Below are positions 10,849-20,540 of a stretch of DNA of 24,683 nt, in pieces. This stretch comes from Rhizophagus sp. LPA8_4_AMF (lineage: Eukaryota > Glomeromycota > Glomeromycetes > Glomerales > Glomeraceae): positions 1 through 24,683 of the forward strand of contig JADRCO010000919.1 in the NCBI GenBank assembly GCA_021464525.1. Direction: 5' to 3'. Under the pieces are notes generated by a model. The model was not told the DNA's origin. It saw only the letters and a list, made by a program, of their open reading frames with translations, and did no database searches. The position numbers and the translations under genes are program-made. Each line of letters begins with the position of its first letter. The first letter of the stretch is position 1.

Positions 10849-11777
10849 ATGTCAAAAGAAAATAATATCGTTGAGTATGGACCTTCCGAACTTGGCACAA
10901 AAGAATATTGGGATTCATTATATGATCGTGAGAATAAAAATTTTCAAGAAAATGGTGATATCGGAGAAATCTGGTATTTATTTTTCTAACATCATGGATT
11001 TTTTTTTTCCAATTAAATATATTTTATTTTATTTTAGGTTCGGAGAGAATAGTGTAGAAAAAATGGTAGATTGGGTATTTTAAAGAAATTTTCTTTATGT
11101 TATATTTCATTTTGTTATTGATTTCAATCTCATCAAAACATGTTATATTAATAGGTTCTTAAAAATGGATCCATATCGTCCACCACAATTCTTGATATAG
11201 GTTGCGGGAATGGTCATCTTCTCCTAGAATTAGCTTCCAACAATTTCAAAAATTTAATAGGAATAGATTATTCACCAAATGCAATTAAATTAGCAAGAGA
11301 TATCGTTAAACAACGTAATCTTGATGATATGATATCATATTATGTTATTGATTTAATTAATTCATCTATTACAGAAAATAATGAATTCTGGTTAAATGGA
11401 TCAAGAAAATTTGATATAATATTGGATAAGGGTACTTTTGATGCTATTACTCTTTATCCTTACGAAATTAATGAATGGGAAGGGAAAGGAAAATATCCAA
11501 AGGATATTTATTCAAGTAAAGTTAATTCTTTATTAAATATTAATGGTTATTTCTTAATAACAAGTTGTAATTTTACTAAAGAAGAGTTGATTAGCAAATT
11601 TAGTGATGGTAAGTTAGAAAATTTTACCCTTCCCTTATTTTATTCTTATTTATTTTATTTCTTTTTTTTTTAGAATTTGATTATTTTGATCATATAAAAT
11701 ATCCAACTTTTACATTTAGTGGTGTTAAAGGACAAACTATTTCAACTGTAGCTTTTAAAAGAAAAAAAAAATATTAA
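10849..11777 (+). CDS. EFM4: EFM4/METTL10-type eEF1A lysine methyltransferase
   Basis: Four exons: 10849-10973, 11038-11074, 11155-11608 and 11674-11777. They total 720 nt, in frame, giving 239 aa and a TAA stop. The introns are 64, 80 and 65 bp, all GT-AG. The protein is a seven-beta-strand class I methyltransferase: N-terminal SELGTKEYWDSLYDRE and GEIWFGE (typical of EFM4/METTL10), SAM-binding motif I LDIGCGNGHLL (residues 67-77), acidic post-I loop LIGIDYSPNAI, and the family signature LDKGTFDAI. In yeast and animals this enzyme methylates a lysine of translation elongation factor 1A in the cytosol. Length matches the family. An ATG 30 codons upstream (10759) is in frame, but the conserved N-terminus begins right after the chosen one. 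It is divergent from wc-1 with about 2 kb between the starts. Confidence 0.88.
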
Positions 11778-11785
11778 TTAATTAA

Positions 11786-12093
11786 TTAAAATCTTCACCT
11801 GAAAAATTTAATTTAGTAATCATTAATTTATGTGATCATATCGACAAGCATTTGTATAAAGAATTTATTAACCTTTTTAAAATCATCGAGGACAAACTCC
11901 AAAATGAATTGCCATATAATATCGCAAAAGGAAATTTCGGAATCTCAGTTTGGACTATTGCATATGATAAATTTTTCATTTATTCCTTTGGTGGAAATTA
12001 TGTTACAAAAAAGCGTTAATAAGGAAATATTAATTATTTAGGCGATTTATATATTAAACATGAATTCAAAGGAGAAAGAATTTTTTTCTTTTA
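11786..12093 (+). pseudogene. Orphan coding-like remnant between EFM4 and amidase gene
   Basis: Eight bases after the EFM4 stop, a frame stays open for 77 codons (11786-12019) without an ATG near its start. It has non-simple composition, for example DKHLYKEFINLFKIIEDKL and KGNFGISVWTIAYDKFF. After two tandem stops (12017-12022) the same frame continues as NYLGDLYIKHEFKGERIFF and then stops at about 12091-12093. It is less AT-biased than the surroundings. I do not recognise the family. It may be the remains of a separate gene, or exons of an unrecognised small gene; its closeness to EFM4 also allows a 3' UTR. Confidence 0.35.
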
Positions 12094-12137
12094 GTTAATA
12101 AATATCAAATTTATAACTTTTCTTATGAAATATAAAG

Positions 12138-12839
12138 ATGCAAGTACAACAAATATTAAATGAAAATGATGAAAATACTAAAGGTTATTTTTTTATTGAT
12201 GGTAAACAGTATTATGTTTCTTTTCCCGTAATTAATCTTGACCATGATGAAAGAGGATATTCATTCGAAAGTTCTGCAAATTGGACAACTAATTATGGAG
12301 TTCGAAACGACCAAAAAATAGATTGTATAGTATTGCATTGGGATGTGTGTAATTCTGTAAGAGATTGTTTTCGTTTGTTGTGTCAAAGAGGAGTTTCAGC
12401 ACATATAATGATAGATGGGGATGGAAGTGTATATCAAATATTGGATCTAATAAAATTAGCTCATCATGCAAAAGGTTGTAATCATAATTCGATTGGTATA
12501 ATGTTACAGAATCCCGTTGACATATCATGTAATGATCAGAATAGGGCTCATATTGAAAGTAGAGAACCCGGTAGCAATATACTATATCCACATCTGGATT
12601 TTACTGATGAACAAAAAGAAATGGTGATAAAAGTTTGTGATGATTTATGTAAAATATTTCCCAATATACCAAGAATTTTACCTCCTCTTGGTGAAGATGA
12701 TTTGATTACTACTGCTACTTTACCAACAGAACAAAGAATTGGTATTCTTGCTCATTATAATGCTCAACGTGGTAGAGTTGGTCCTGGTGATTCTTTATGG
12801 GTGGAATTTTATAAGGCTAACTATTTTATTAGAGATTAA
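12138..12839 (+). CDS. PGRP/N-acetylmuramoyl-L-alanine amidase-2-like protein, copy 1
   Basis: Intronless, 233 aa. A short N-terminal region (GYFFIDGKQYYVSFPVI, residues 16-32) precedes an amidase-2/PGRP-like fold: beta strand with LHWD (His67, first zinc ligand of the family), SAHIMIDGDGSVYQ (His89; the hvhYvIdrdG-type strand), LAHHAKGCNHNSIGI (the HAG..N..SIGI motif, His110), and GILAHYNAQRG (His206, second zinc ligand). The third ligand, usually Asp or Cys before PG, reads Gly215 (VGPGD). Such enzymes cut the lactyl-amide bond between muramic acid and the stem peptide of bacterial peptidoglycan. No signal peptide or membrane segment is visible, so the product is probably cytosolic. The ATG is the first after an in-frame TGA 12 bp upstream. 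Fungi do not make peptidoglycan, so a bacterial origin or an immune-like role is possible but unproven. Paralogue at 23476-24156. Confidence 0.75.
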   Translation: MQVQQILNENDENTKGYFFIDGKQYYVSFPVINLDHDERGYSFESSANWTTNYGVRNDQKIDCIVLHWDVCNSVRDCFRLLCQRGVSAHIMIDGDGSVYQILDLIKLAHHAKGCNHNSIGIMLQNPVDISCNDQNRAHIESREPGSNILYPHLDFTDEQKEMVIKVCDDLCKIFPNIPRILPPLGEDDLITTATLPTEQRIGILAHYNAQRGRVGPGDSLWVEFYKANYFIRD

Positions 12840-13423
12840 AAAGCATTTGATAAATTTAAAATTTAAAAAATATGTATTTTTTATTTATTCATTTATTTTT
12901 TTTTCAAAATTTTCTGTTCAATTATTATTGTGATAGTATTTTCAGAGGTCAAAATTTGAAACTTACAATAGTAGTGTGAAATTCGTCTTTAACTCCAGAC
13001 AAAATTATATTTCAGCTGATTTAAAAACTCTCATTTATAATTCCAGTCAGAAATAATTGGTAATAATATCTTTTTCTTTAGACCTAAATTAAAAGTTATT
13101 TTTTTAAGAATTATTAAATAAAGCATTATTACAGATAATATACAAATCAAAAGTTTGTAATTTTTAAGATAATGACATTATTAAAAAACCTCTTTTTTAC
13201 CAAATTAACACATTACTTTTACAATAGTTTGAACTTTCTCCTTATAGTCAGATAGAGGCTTCAAGATATGTAGAAATCCAGGGAAAACAATTGGCCAGAT
13301 ATCGATCTGATTAAAATTTATGTAAATAATCTTAAATTAATTTGCATTATATTAATTTTCCAAGTTTTTTATTTGAAAAAATGGAAACTGTTAATAAATA
13401 AAAAAATAATTTTAAAAATGTAC
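12840..13423. other. Intergenic, nothing recognised
   Basis: AT-rich 3' flank of the first amidase-like gene up to the target-site duplication of retroposon copy 2. I see no coding frame, RNA gene or inverted repeat of note. Confidence 0.6.
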
Positions 13424-15304
13424 ATATGTAGTTTTTTTTTTTCCACAGCACATGTTATACTTTATTAGGATTAATGTGATAACAAATTGTATAAAAATGA
13501 AATCTAACTATCTAATATAATTAAGTATAATACTATCTGTCATTTTAGTGAATCCCATATATGCACTGTCAGTGGAATCTTATTCCTGTATGGATAGGAT
13601 TGTAAAATTACAACCCATCTTAGCGGAACTGCCTCATAGTCAAAGGAATTTGGCGTTCAAGGACTTGCTGCACTGCAATTTTATAATTCTTCACTGACCC
13701 TCTAAAAATATAAAAAGTAAACTGCTAATTCACATAACTCCATTATCTTCTGCATATGATTGCTGAAGTAGAAATTCCTCTTAATAATACACAAATGACT
13801 TAGTTGACAAAAGAATCATCCAGTCCATTGCATGGTAATATTGTTAATTCTTTCACTGACATATACAATAGGCTTGATAAAATTCATCTATAAATATTGA
13901 GTTAGTTATTGTAGATAGGATCCCAATCAAAAATGAATATTTAAAATACCAAGAGCTCCACACCTTCTAAACCAAATTAATAGATGAAAATAACAAATCT
14001 ATCCAAGAAAATTCTATAGTAGAAAGTAAAATAAAAAGAAAAAAACAAAAAAGAAAAAGAAAATAAAATCTATATAAAATAAAAAAATAAAACCAAAAAA
14101 GAAAACAGTAACACCAAAGTAAGTTGTCCATTTATCTCTATCCATTTTTTGTCTTGATATATAGAACTATTTAAAAATAAGCCGCAAATTTAAGTACATA
14201 TCAAATTTAAAAATATTAGCAAGTAACGTCCCATTTGAGTGTAGAAGGATTTAGAGCCAAACATTAATCCAATAAGAGTTAAAATTCAAAAAAGAGCATA
14301 GGCCATACACGTCACATGATAATTGTTGTTATTGATAATTTCGTATGTGAGAATTATCTTTGTTCATGATAAACGTGCCAAAAATGCATCCAGGTCGAAA
14401 TCGAAAGGAAGCTTAGTTTGTGATGTAGTATGGCTTTCTAAATAAGACCAACCAAGTAAACAAACCTTTTGAGAAAAAGGGATGGGAGAGAAAAATGAAA
14501 AGAAAGTAGAAAGAAAGGTGACAACAATGAAAAAATATCTAAGAATCTTTCAAAGTTGATAATCACACATTTAAAAAAGGTTATTCGTAAGTGTGCTAGT
14601 TCAGTATTAGTTTTATTTAACCATTCAACTAAGAGGTGATAATATATAGGACAGAACCCCACTTACTCTTAATAAAGGTTTCTGTAGAAATTTCAACTTT
14701 TATATGTAATTTATCTTATTTTTTCTTGCAATTCTATTGGTCAATTGATCTAAAAAGGAAAAAAATTAAAATAATGCAGTGTAACATTTTCTTTTTATAT
14801 ATAATTTATCTATATATAGTAGAATCTCCAAAGTATTTTACATATAGATTTTACCTTAGGTTTACTGATACCTCTATTAGAAGTAAGCAGGTCCATATAA
14901 GACCGTTGATATAATCATAAGTGCTATTTAGGAATCAAAGAAAAACCTCATTTTCAAGGGCTTTTTGTACTCTTTCCATATTATTTTGTTTTGTCTGGTA
15001 ATATCACTTAAGCTTGAGAAACACGGTATTCTATAATATATCTACTTATAATGATAACTTATTGCTGTAGGTTACTTGCAAATCTGAAATAAAATTTAAC
15101 AATTAGTCTACTAAGGCCTACTGAAGATAAAAATCTCAAAGAAACTACCTAAAAAAAATAAAACAAATAAAAAACAGTATATATTAAAGGTTTAAGATGT
15201 ATTTATTATAAAGAAAATAAAGAAAAATAAAATTTTTTAACAAAAAAATATTAGTAGTAAAAAAAATGGTTATGAACGTGATCGGAAAGAGTTTATATAT
15301 GTAG
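13424..15304 (-). mobile_element. Retroposon family R, copy 2, with 8-bp TSD
   Basis: 13432-15296 matches copy 1 along its whole length with many substitutions. ATATGTAG at 13424-13431 is repeated at 15297-15304 (8 bp, up to 11 if shared T residues are counted), exactly at the ends of homology. A 13-T run follows the left duplication, again implying a poly-A tail on the minus strand. Without the nested element and its duplicated 9-mer the copy is 1,614 bp, identical in length to copy 1. Short frames such as 14438-14662 are interrupted in copy 1 and are not supported as genes. Confidence 0.75.
14644..14903. mobile_element. MITE family B inserted in retroposon copy 2
   Basis: A 242-bp insert (14653-14894) absent from copy 1, flanked by ATATAGGAC (14644-14652) and ATATAAGAC (14895-14903), a 9-bp duplication with one mismatch. 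The ends are imperfect inverted repeats of about 30 bp: CACTTACTCTTAATAAAGG on the left, GCTTACTTCTAATAGAGG on the reverse of the right. A 9-bp duplication would fit a Mutator-derived MITE; an 8-bp one would fit hAT. The frame at 14636-14914 spans it and is not a gene. Confidence 0.65.
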
Positions 15305-15329
15305 TTTAAGAAATATAAAAAATTTTATT

Positions 15330-15451
15330 TACAAACTATTATTAATACAGATTTCAAAAGCTACTTCATATAAATCTATTCATACTTTTATTTATGAAGA
15401 AGTGGTGCAACAACTTAAATTATTAGATGAATTTAATAAACATTTCCTATA
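15330..15451 (+). pseudogene. Short coding-like fragment, unknown
   Basis: Immediately after retroposon copy 2, a frame reads SYKSIHTFIYEEVVQQLKLL and DEFNKHFL before a stop at about 15449-15451. Its composition is unlike the simple AT sequence around it. No start codon or family is apparent; it is probably a gene fragment. Confidence 0.2.
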
Positions 15452-15689
15452 AAAAATATTTATGAATTAAAAAGTATTATGAAATTCTACCTAATAGTAA
15501 TATTTTTTTTTTTTGCAAAGTAGTGCAATTTATAAGTTTATTAGTTAAGTAAAAAAAAGAGAAAACTCTATTACATATATAACTAATTTGTTTAAAACTC
15601 TGAACTAGTTTCCCATCCTAAAGATTACTTCTGTACTCTACCATCACCTTATGAAATTCACCTATATCCTCCCATAATAGCTATCAGAT

Positions 15690-16150
15690 TATACAGAATT
15701 ATTATAATCATATGACTTCAGTAAATGCTTTCACTATCCTCTAAACAAAAGAAAAATTGTATTTATATTTATATAACTTGATATTATTATATACCTTCCA
15801 AATTACTCTATTTCCTTCTCTAATAAACTGATTTATATATTGTCCTGTTTTTTCAAGAGTAATTGACTATTGTTCATTATGTTTGAAAATTTTTCTTCCT
15901 TTCAAATCATATATATCTCCTTCTACTCGCTGAGTTGGAATTCTTTCATATGCAATACGTTGATATGCTGGTATTTTCTTTCTTAAATCTTGTTTCTTAA
16001 TTCCTTTTATGTATTTCTATTTTATTACTAAATTGCAACGTGATTGCCAAATAATACTGTAAAATTCATTAGTAAATGTTTCTAAGAAAAACCTAATAGT
16101 AATATTTGCTAATACTGGTATGATAAAAATCAACTGTAATTTTTAAAACA
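15690..16150 (-). pseudogene. Decayed gene fragment with a retained intron, unknown family
   Basis: On the minus strand one frame runs from about 16150 to 15795 with two in-frame stops. It reads ETFTNEFYSIIWQSRCNLVI, then KIPAYQRIAYERIPTQRVEG, DIYDLKGRKIF and INQFIREGNRVIWK. A GTATAT donor after WK and a TTTGTTTAG acceptor delimit a 54-bp intron (15741-15794), after which RIVKAFTEVI follows and then stops. The IWQSRC stretch recalls C-terminal parts of some fungal retroelement proteins, but I cannot assign it. More diverged stretches with the same INQF/WK-to-RIV region appear at about 18361-18550 and 18655-18710. Confidence 0.35.
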
Positions 16151-16231
16151 ATGCTTTTTAAATATGCTTAAATTTCTTTAATTTTTTATTTTTATTAAAA
16201 ATATACTAAAAAATAAAATTTCCTTAATATA

Positions 16232-16366
16232 TGGATTTTTTGCTAGAAAAATAAGCTTATGAGATTTTTATTTTACTCTAATTTTTGAAACTATTAAATT
16301 AAAATGCAATAAGCCATAAATTTTGATGCAAAAATTTCCAGAACTTGATTTTTCTAGCAAAGAATT
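16232..16366. mobile_element. Foldback element (MITE-like)
   Basis: TTTTTGCTAGAAAAATAAG near 16236 is matched on the reverse strand by TTTGCTAGAAAAATCAAG near 16361. The similarity continues inward as imperfect arms towards a centre near 16298, giving a hairpin unit of about 130 bp. No clear target duplication was found. Confidence 0.5.
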
Positions 16367-16550
16367 CAATTATATAGTTGACTTTTCTATAAACACTTCC
16401 TATATAAGCATACTTTATTTGATCTTAAATTTTTTATATAATAAATACCTTTTTTATAATCACTTTATTAGTTATAAATATAATTACACCAATTATTAGT
16501 TTTAATAATAAATAAACATAAGACCTTATACAATCATATGTGATGGTATA

Positions 16551-16605
16551 ATTTAGGCCAATTTTAAAGTACTGGTTAGAATTATAACTTTATATAATAA
16601 AAATT
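16551..16605. repeat. Diverged half of the hairpin element at 20405-20515
   Basis: ATTTAGGCCAATTTTAAAG and the following ACTGGTTAGAATTATAA resemble the left arm at 20408-20445 (ATTTAGACCAAATTTG, CTAGTCAGAATTATAA). The right arm is not recognisable. Confidence 0.3.
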
Positions 16606-16772
16606 TTCTTTTTTTAAAATTCTTTTAATGGCTTTTAAATAAATTAAATACTTTAATATTTTATAAAATTATAATAGAATTATATTATAAAATCAAGATA
16701 AGTGATTTACTTAATAGCATAATACTTTAATAAAAAATTATATAGATAGATAATATTAAAATTATGTGATTA

Positions 16773-16857
16773 TATAGGATGAGTACTGGGAAAAAAAACC
16801 AAATAAACAATGAAATCCATTGTCTAATTGGTCCTTTTTTCCAGCACTTACCTAATA
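16773..16857. mobile_element. MITE family A, short copy
   Basis: An 85-bp palindromic unit bounded by TA. The left end reads GGATGAGTACTGGGAAAA and the reverse of the right end reads GGTAAGTGCTGGAAAAAAGG, both leading to an ACCAA-type block and CAATG near the centre. The ends match the 156-bp element at 1951-2108. Confidence 0.6.
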
Positions 16858-17234
16858 TAAGTTAATTATAAGTACATTAATAATCAATAGTATTTTATAT
16901 ATGAGGTATTTACATAATAGATCAGGTAAACATTATTTTAATAAAATAATAGTTTAATTTTATGTATAATATGGAATTTGGTTGATATCAAAGAATTGGA
17001 TTTTAATATATATAAAGTAAAAGGACACTCTAGTTACTAATGGAATGATATAATTGATTTGATAGCAAAAATGAGTAATATTTTGCTAGAATTAATAATA
17101 ATATAGAATAGTTAACATTTAAAATTTATAAAATTTTAGTTGTAATTTTAATTTTTTACTTTTATGAAATAATATAAAAATAAATTAAAATATTAGACAA
17201 TTTATTATGATATTTTTTAAAACTTTAGCAGAAG

Positions 17235-17603
17235 TTTGGTATAAAACTTCAGATTTCCAGTTCAGTTCTATTGATGAATTTGAATTTAGCTTCTTATTGG
17301 ATTTTTTGGGCTAAAATTTTTTATTAAAAAGTTTTCATAATCATATTTACTAAAAAAATTAAAAATAATTTCAATTTAAGAAGTTTTTTAAAAAACAGTT
17401 TTAGTTTTATTTTTTGATTTAAAAATAAAACTGAAACTAATTTTTTTAAACTAAAAAATATTTTTAGCTAAAAGTTTAATCTATAAACATTTTTCAGTAA
17501 AATTTTAAATCAAAAAATCCTTTTGGTAAAACTTTATATAAGAAATAAATTGGAACTGAAAATCAGAATTGAACCAGAAATTTAGAGTTTTAGTTTAGTG
17601 GTT
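17235..17603. mobile_element. Large foldback element, about 370 bp
   Basis: Two long imperfect inverted arms are centred on about 17418. The left outer arm AGATTTCCAGTTCAGTTCT (17251) matches the reverse of 17585 (AAATTTCTGGTTCAATTCT). GGATTTTTTG recurs in both arms, and the centre is a tight palindrome, AGTTTTAGTTTTATTTTT against AGTTTCAGTTTTATTTTT. There is no coding capacity and no clear target duplication. Confidence 0.6.
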
Positions 17604-18920
17604 ATTTAATCAACATTGGGAATCTTGCTTTGATATTACAAGTAATATCTCAGAATGGAAATAGAATGCAATGTGAAAATATATCAAGAGTATCTTTTAT
17701 AGATCTTATATATCTTTCTTTATGAACACTAAATTAATTAACTTCATTAAACTTTCTAATAATTTATTACCTATAGTGAATAACTTACAAAGTATTTTAC
17801 TTTTAATATTTATAATAATATTGCATACCTTTCATGCATGTAGATTGAAAATAAAAACTTGATTTACTTAATGGTATGTTAAAGCAATAAAGACAAATTT
17901 CAAAAAGTAGAAAAAAAAATCACTGAAAAGTTTTTCAATTTTTTAACTAAATATAAATTAAAGAAATTGTTTTGCATAATAGAAAAATTAGAATTAATGA
18001 TATTTGAATACAAAGATATCACCTTTAGTTTCTAATGCTTAAATAAAGGAATTGTTTAGAACTAACTAAGGATTTAATATTAAATATCATAATAACCAAA
18101 TTCTGTATATTTACCTTATCATACAGAATTACTCTTATAATCATTCAAAAATTATTAAGCATCTCTATAGGATCTTTAAATAGTATATTCAAAAGTTCAG
18201 ATATGAAAAGTTGATAGCAATTGAAAATAATGAATATTACAAGTATGATGAAAACTAATTTTAAATGGCATATGATCCTATAAAATTCAAATGTACCTGT
18301 ATCATCTTATCAATTCTTCATACATAAATGAATATATATGAATTTATTAATAGTGAATATGGAAAGATGCAAATAACATCTCACTATCCTTTTGACCAAA
18401 GGTATCAAATAAGTATAAAAATCTGTAAAATTTTGTAAGGGTAATATTAAAATTATAAAAATACAAAAATAGTAACATAATAGGTTTCTTAGCTTTCTTT
18501 CTTAAACTATAAAACTGATTTATCTAAAAAAATTCATATTATTATATAATTTATTTGTGCAGAAAAATTAGCCAATTAAAAGTACACAAATAAGGTTTAA
18601 ATAGATAACAGATGTTTTACAAGTTACTTAATATATCATTATAGTTTAGTTTTTATTTTTTCTAGATTACTAATTCCTATATTGATAAACTTATAAATAC
18701 GTTGTAAAATTATAAAAAAAAAATATAAGTATATTTCACATAATTATATCACCATTTGTTAGTCCTAAAAGATATGACTATAAAAGAGGTTAATTATATT
18801 TAAATTATATTTATTTTGTACTTATTTTAATATATTTAAAAGTATTTTAAATTAAAAATTATTTTAAATATATTATTATATATTTAAATTATAGTTAAAT
18901 TATATTTAATTTATTATTAT
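17604..18920. other. AT-rich repeat-derived sequence without a gene
   Basis: No supported coding frame. It includes the diverged relatives of the 15690-16150 remnant noted there (about 18361-18550 and 18655-18710), and otherwise low-complexity AT sequence. Confidence 0.45.
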
Positions 18921-20290
18921 TTCAGTTTATAATAAAATTTTTTTTATTTTTTTATTTTTTTAGATGTTGCAGCGCATATTAAGATTTATTAGAGTTAATA
19001 CCAAAAATACATAGTAAAATTAGAACTATTTAATATAATTAATCTTAATACCATTTGTCATTCCATAAGAATCCTATATATATATTATTAGTGACAACTT
19101 TTTTCTGCACAAGGAGTATGAATAATACTCATATCTTAGAAAATAATACTTTCTACGGTTTTAGAAAAAGTATATCAAAGATCTGCTACACTGTAATTCA
19201 GAGCAAAAGATTTCCTTTAAAAACTAACATTACCATATAATTAAAGTACCAAACCTATTAAATTTAAACCAATCCCCTTTATGATCCCCATAAGACCTAA
19301 CTACTAAGCAAAATAGAAAAGTTAATTTGCCCAACTGCATTCAGCACAAGTGCTATTTAGATCTTTAAGACTAATAACCAATCTAAATTATTTACTAGCA
19401 GCATAATTCCTATATATAAAATGATATAAAATAAATATATCAGAAACTAATCTAAAATAAATAAGAAAAACTATATTAAAATTAATTTGTCCAGTATAAC
19501 TGGTAATCAACAAATGTTAGCTTAATTTAAAATAAGTCATCCAATAAAATCATTACCTTTTATAAACTAATTTACAAATCAAAAAAGTTAAGATACATTA
19601 AACTTTCCAATCAATAGATCTGCAATTCAATGTTCCAGGTATTTAAAAGAATTCAGAGAGTCTATAATCAAAAATATTAGTAAAAAAAAAAAAAATTTAA
19701 ACCAAAAGGAAAGTCATTAATACTTAAAGAGAAACTGTAAAAAAAGATAAAAAAACATTAAACTACCATATCTATATCTCCTAAAATATCAATTATATAT
19801 AACAAGAAATAATTCTGCTTTTCAGATAGTATTTTGTCAACTTATACTTTACAGAAAGAATTTCACAACACTTTCAAAAATATAATATGAATGAGAAAAC
19901 CTATTATCTTAAAGGTATTTAAAATTCAGCCATCCAAATACTAATTGTACAAAACTTTTTACAAATATGAATGGAGCTAAAATTTTGCAACTCTGAAAAT
20001 ATCTTTGGTAAGAATCGCTTCAAGTATGTAGTCCCATTAAAATGAGAAGTTAAAGGTTTAAACAAGTCTTGAAAGATATTCTTTGAAGTTCAAAATATCT
20101 AAAAAGTTACTTGCAAGCACCCTAAGTAGAAAAAAACTAAGTTATTTCTTTAACAATCTTCTGCTAGAAAAATAGCTAAATGATTAGTAGGTGAAAAGTA
20201 TAGTCAATTTTCCTTTTATTTATAATAAAATTAAACTATATTTTTTTACATATAAATATGCATTCACTTTATTTATTTATTCAGTTTATA
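18921..20290 (-). mobile_element. Retroposon family R, copy 3, diverged
   Basis: After a T-rich run ending at about 18961, sequence to at least 19250 is recognisably the 3' part of family R (AGAGTTAAT, TATTTAATATAATTAA, a GTCATTC block, CTGCTACACTGTAATT). Downstream similarity fades. TTCAGTTTATA at 18921-18931 recurs at 20280-20290 and could be the 11-bp target duplication, giving a 1.35-kb unit, but the right end does not resemble the ends of copies 1 and 2. The family assignment is sound; the right boundary is tentative. The 61-codon frame at 19055-19240 is inside it. Confidence 0.5.
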
Positions 20291-20404
20291 TTTAAAAAAT
20301 TCAGCAATTTAAAAAATTAGAAAAAAAAATATTAGTACAGTTAACTTTAATTATAATGAATTCTTTATTTAAAAAGTTTAGTTTGGTATAGAATAAATTT
20401 ATTA

Positions 20405-20515
20405 ATTATTTAGACCAAATTTGTAATGCTAGTCAGAATTATAATTTTGTTTATATAAATTTTCAAAAAAATTACTAGTAATTCTGACTAGCATTATAAA
20501 TTTAACCGAGATTAC
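20405..20515. mobile_element. Hairpin MITE with 25-bp near-perfect arms
   Basis: 20417-20441 and 20479-20503 are inverted copies differing at one base (core TAATGCTAGTCAGAATTA), separated by 37 bp. Weaker pairing extends about ten bases outward on each side. The small divergence of the arms suggests a fairly recent insertion or a strongly folding unit. Confidence 0.6.
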
Positions 20516-20540
20516 AATATAATCATATAACCATTTATTA

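Noticed and set aside
12289-12591. Minus-strand frame of 100 codons, and its counterpart at 23579-23842
   Set aside because: Both are antisense shadows that exist because the two amidase-like genes are paralogous.
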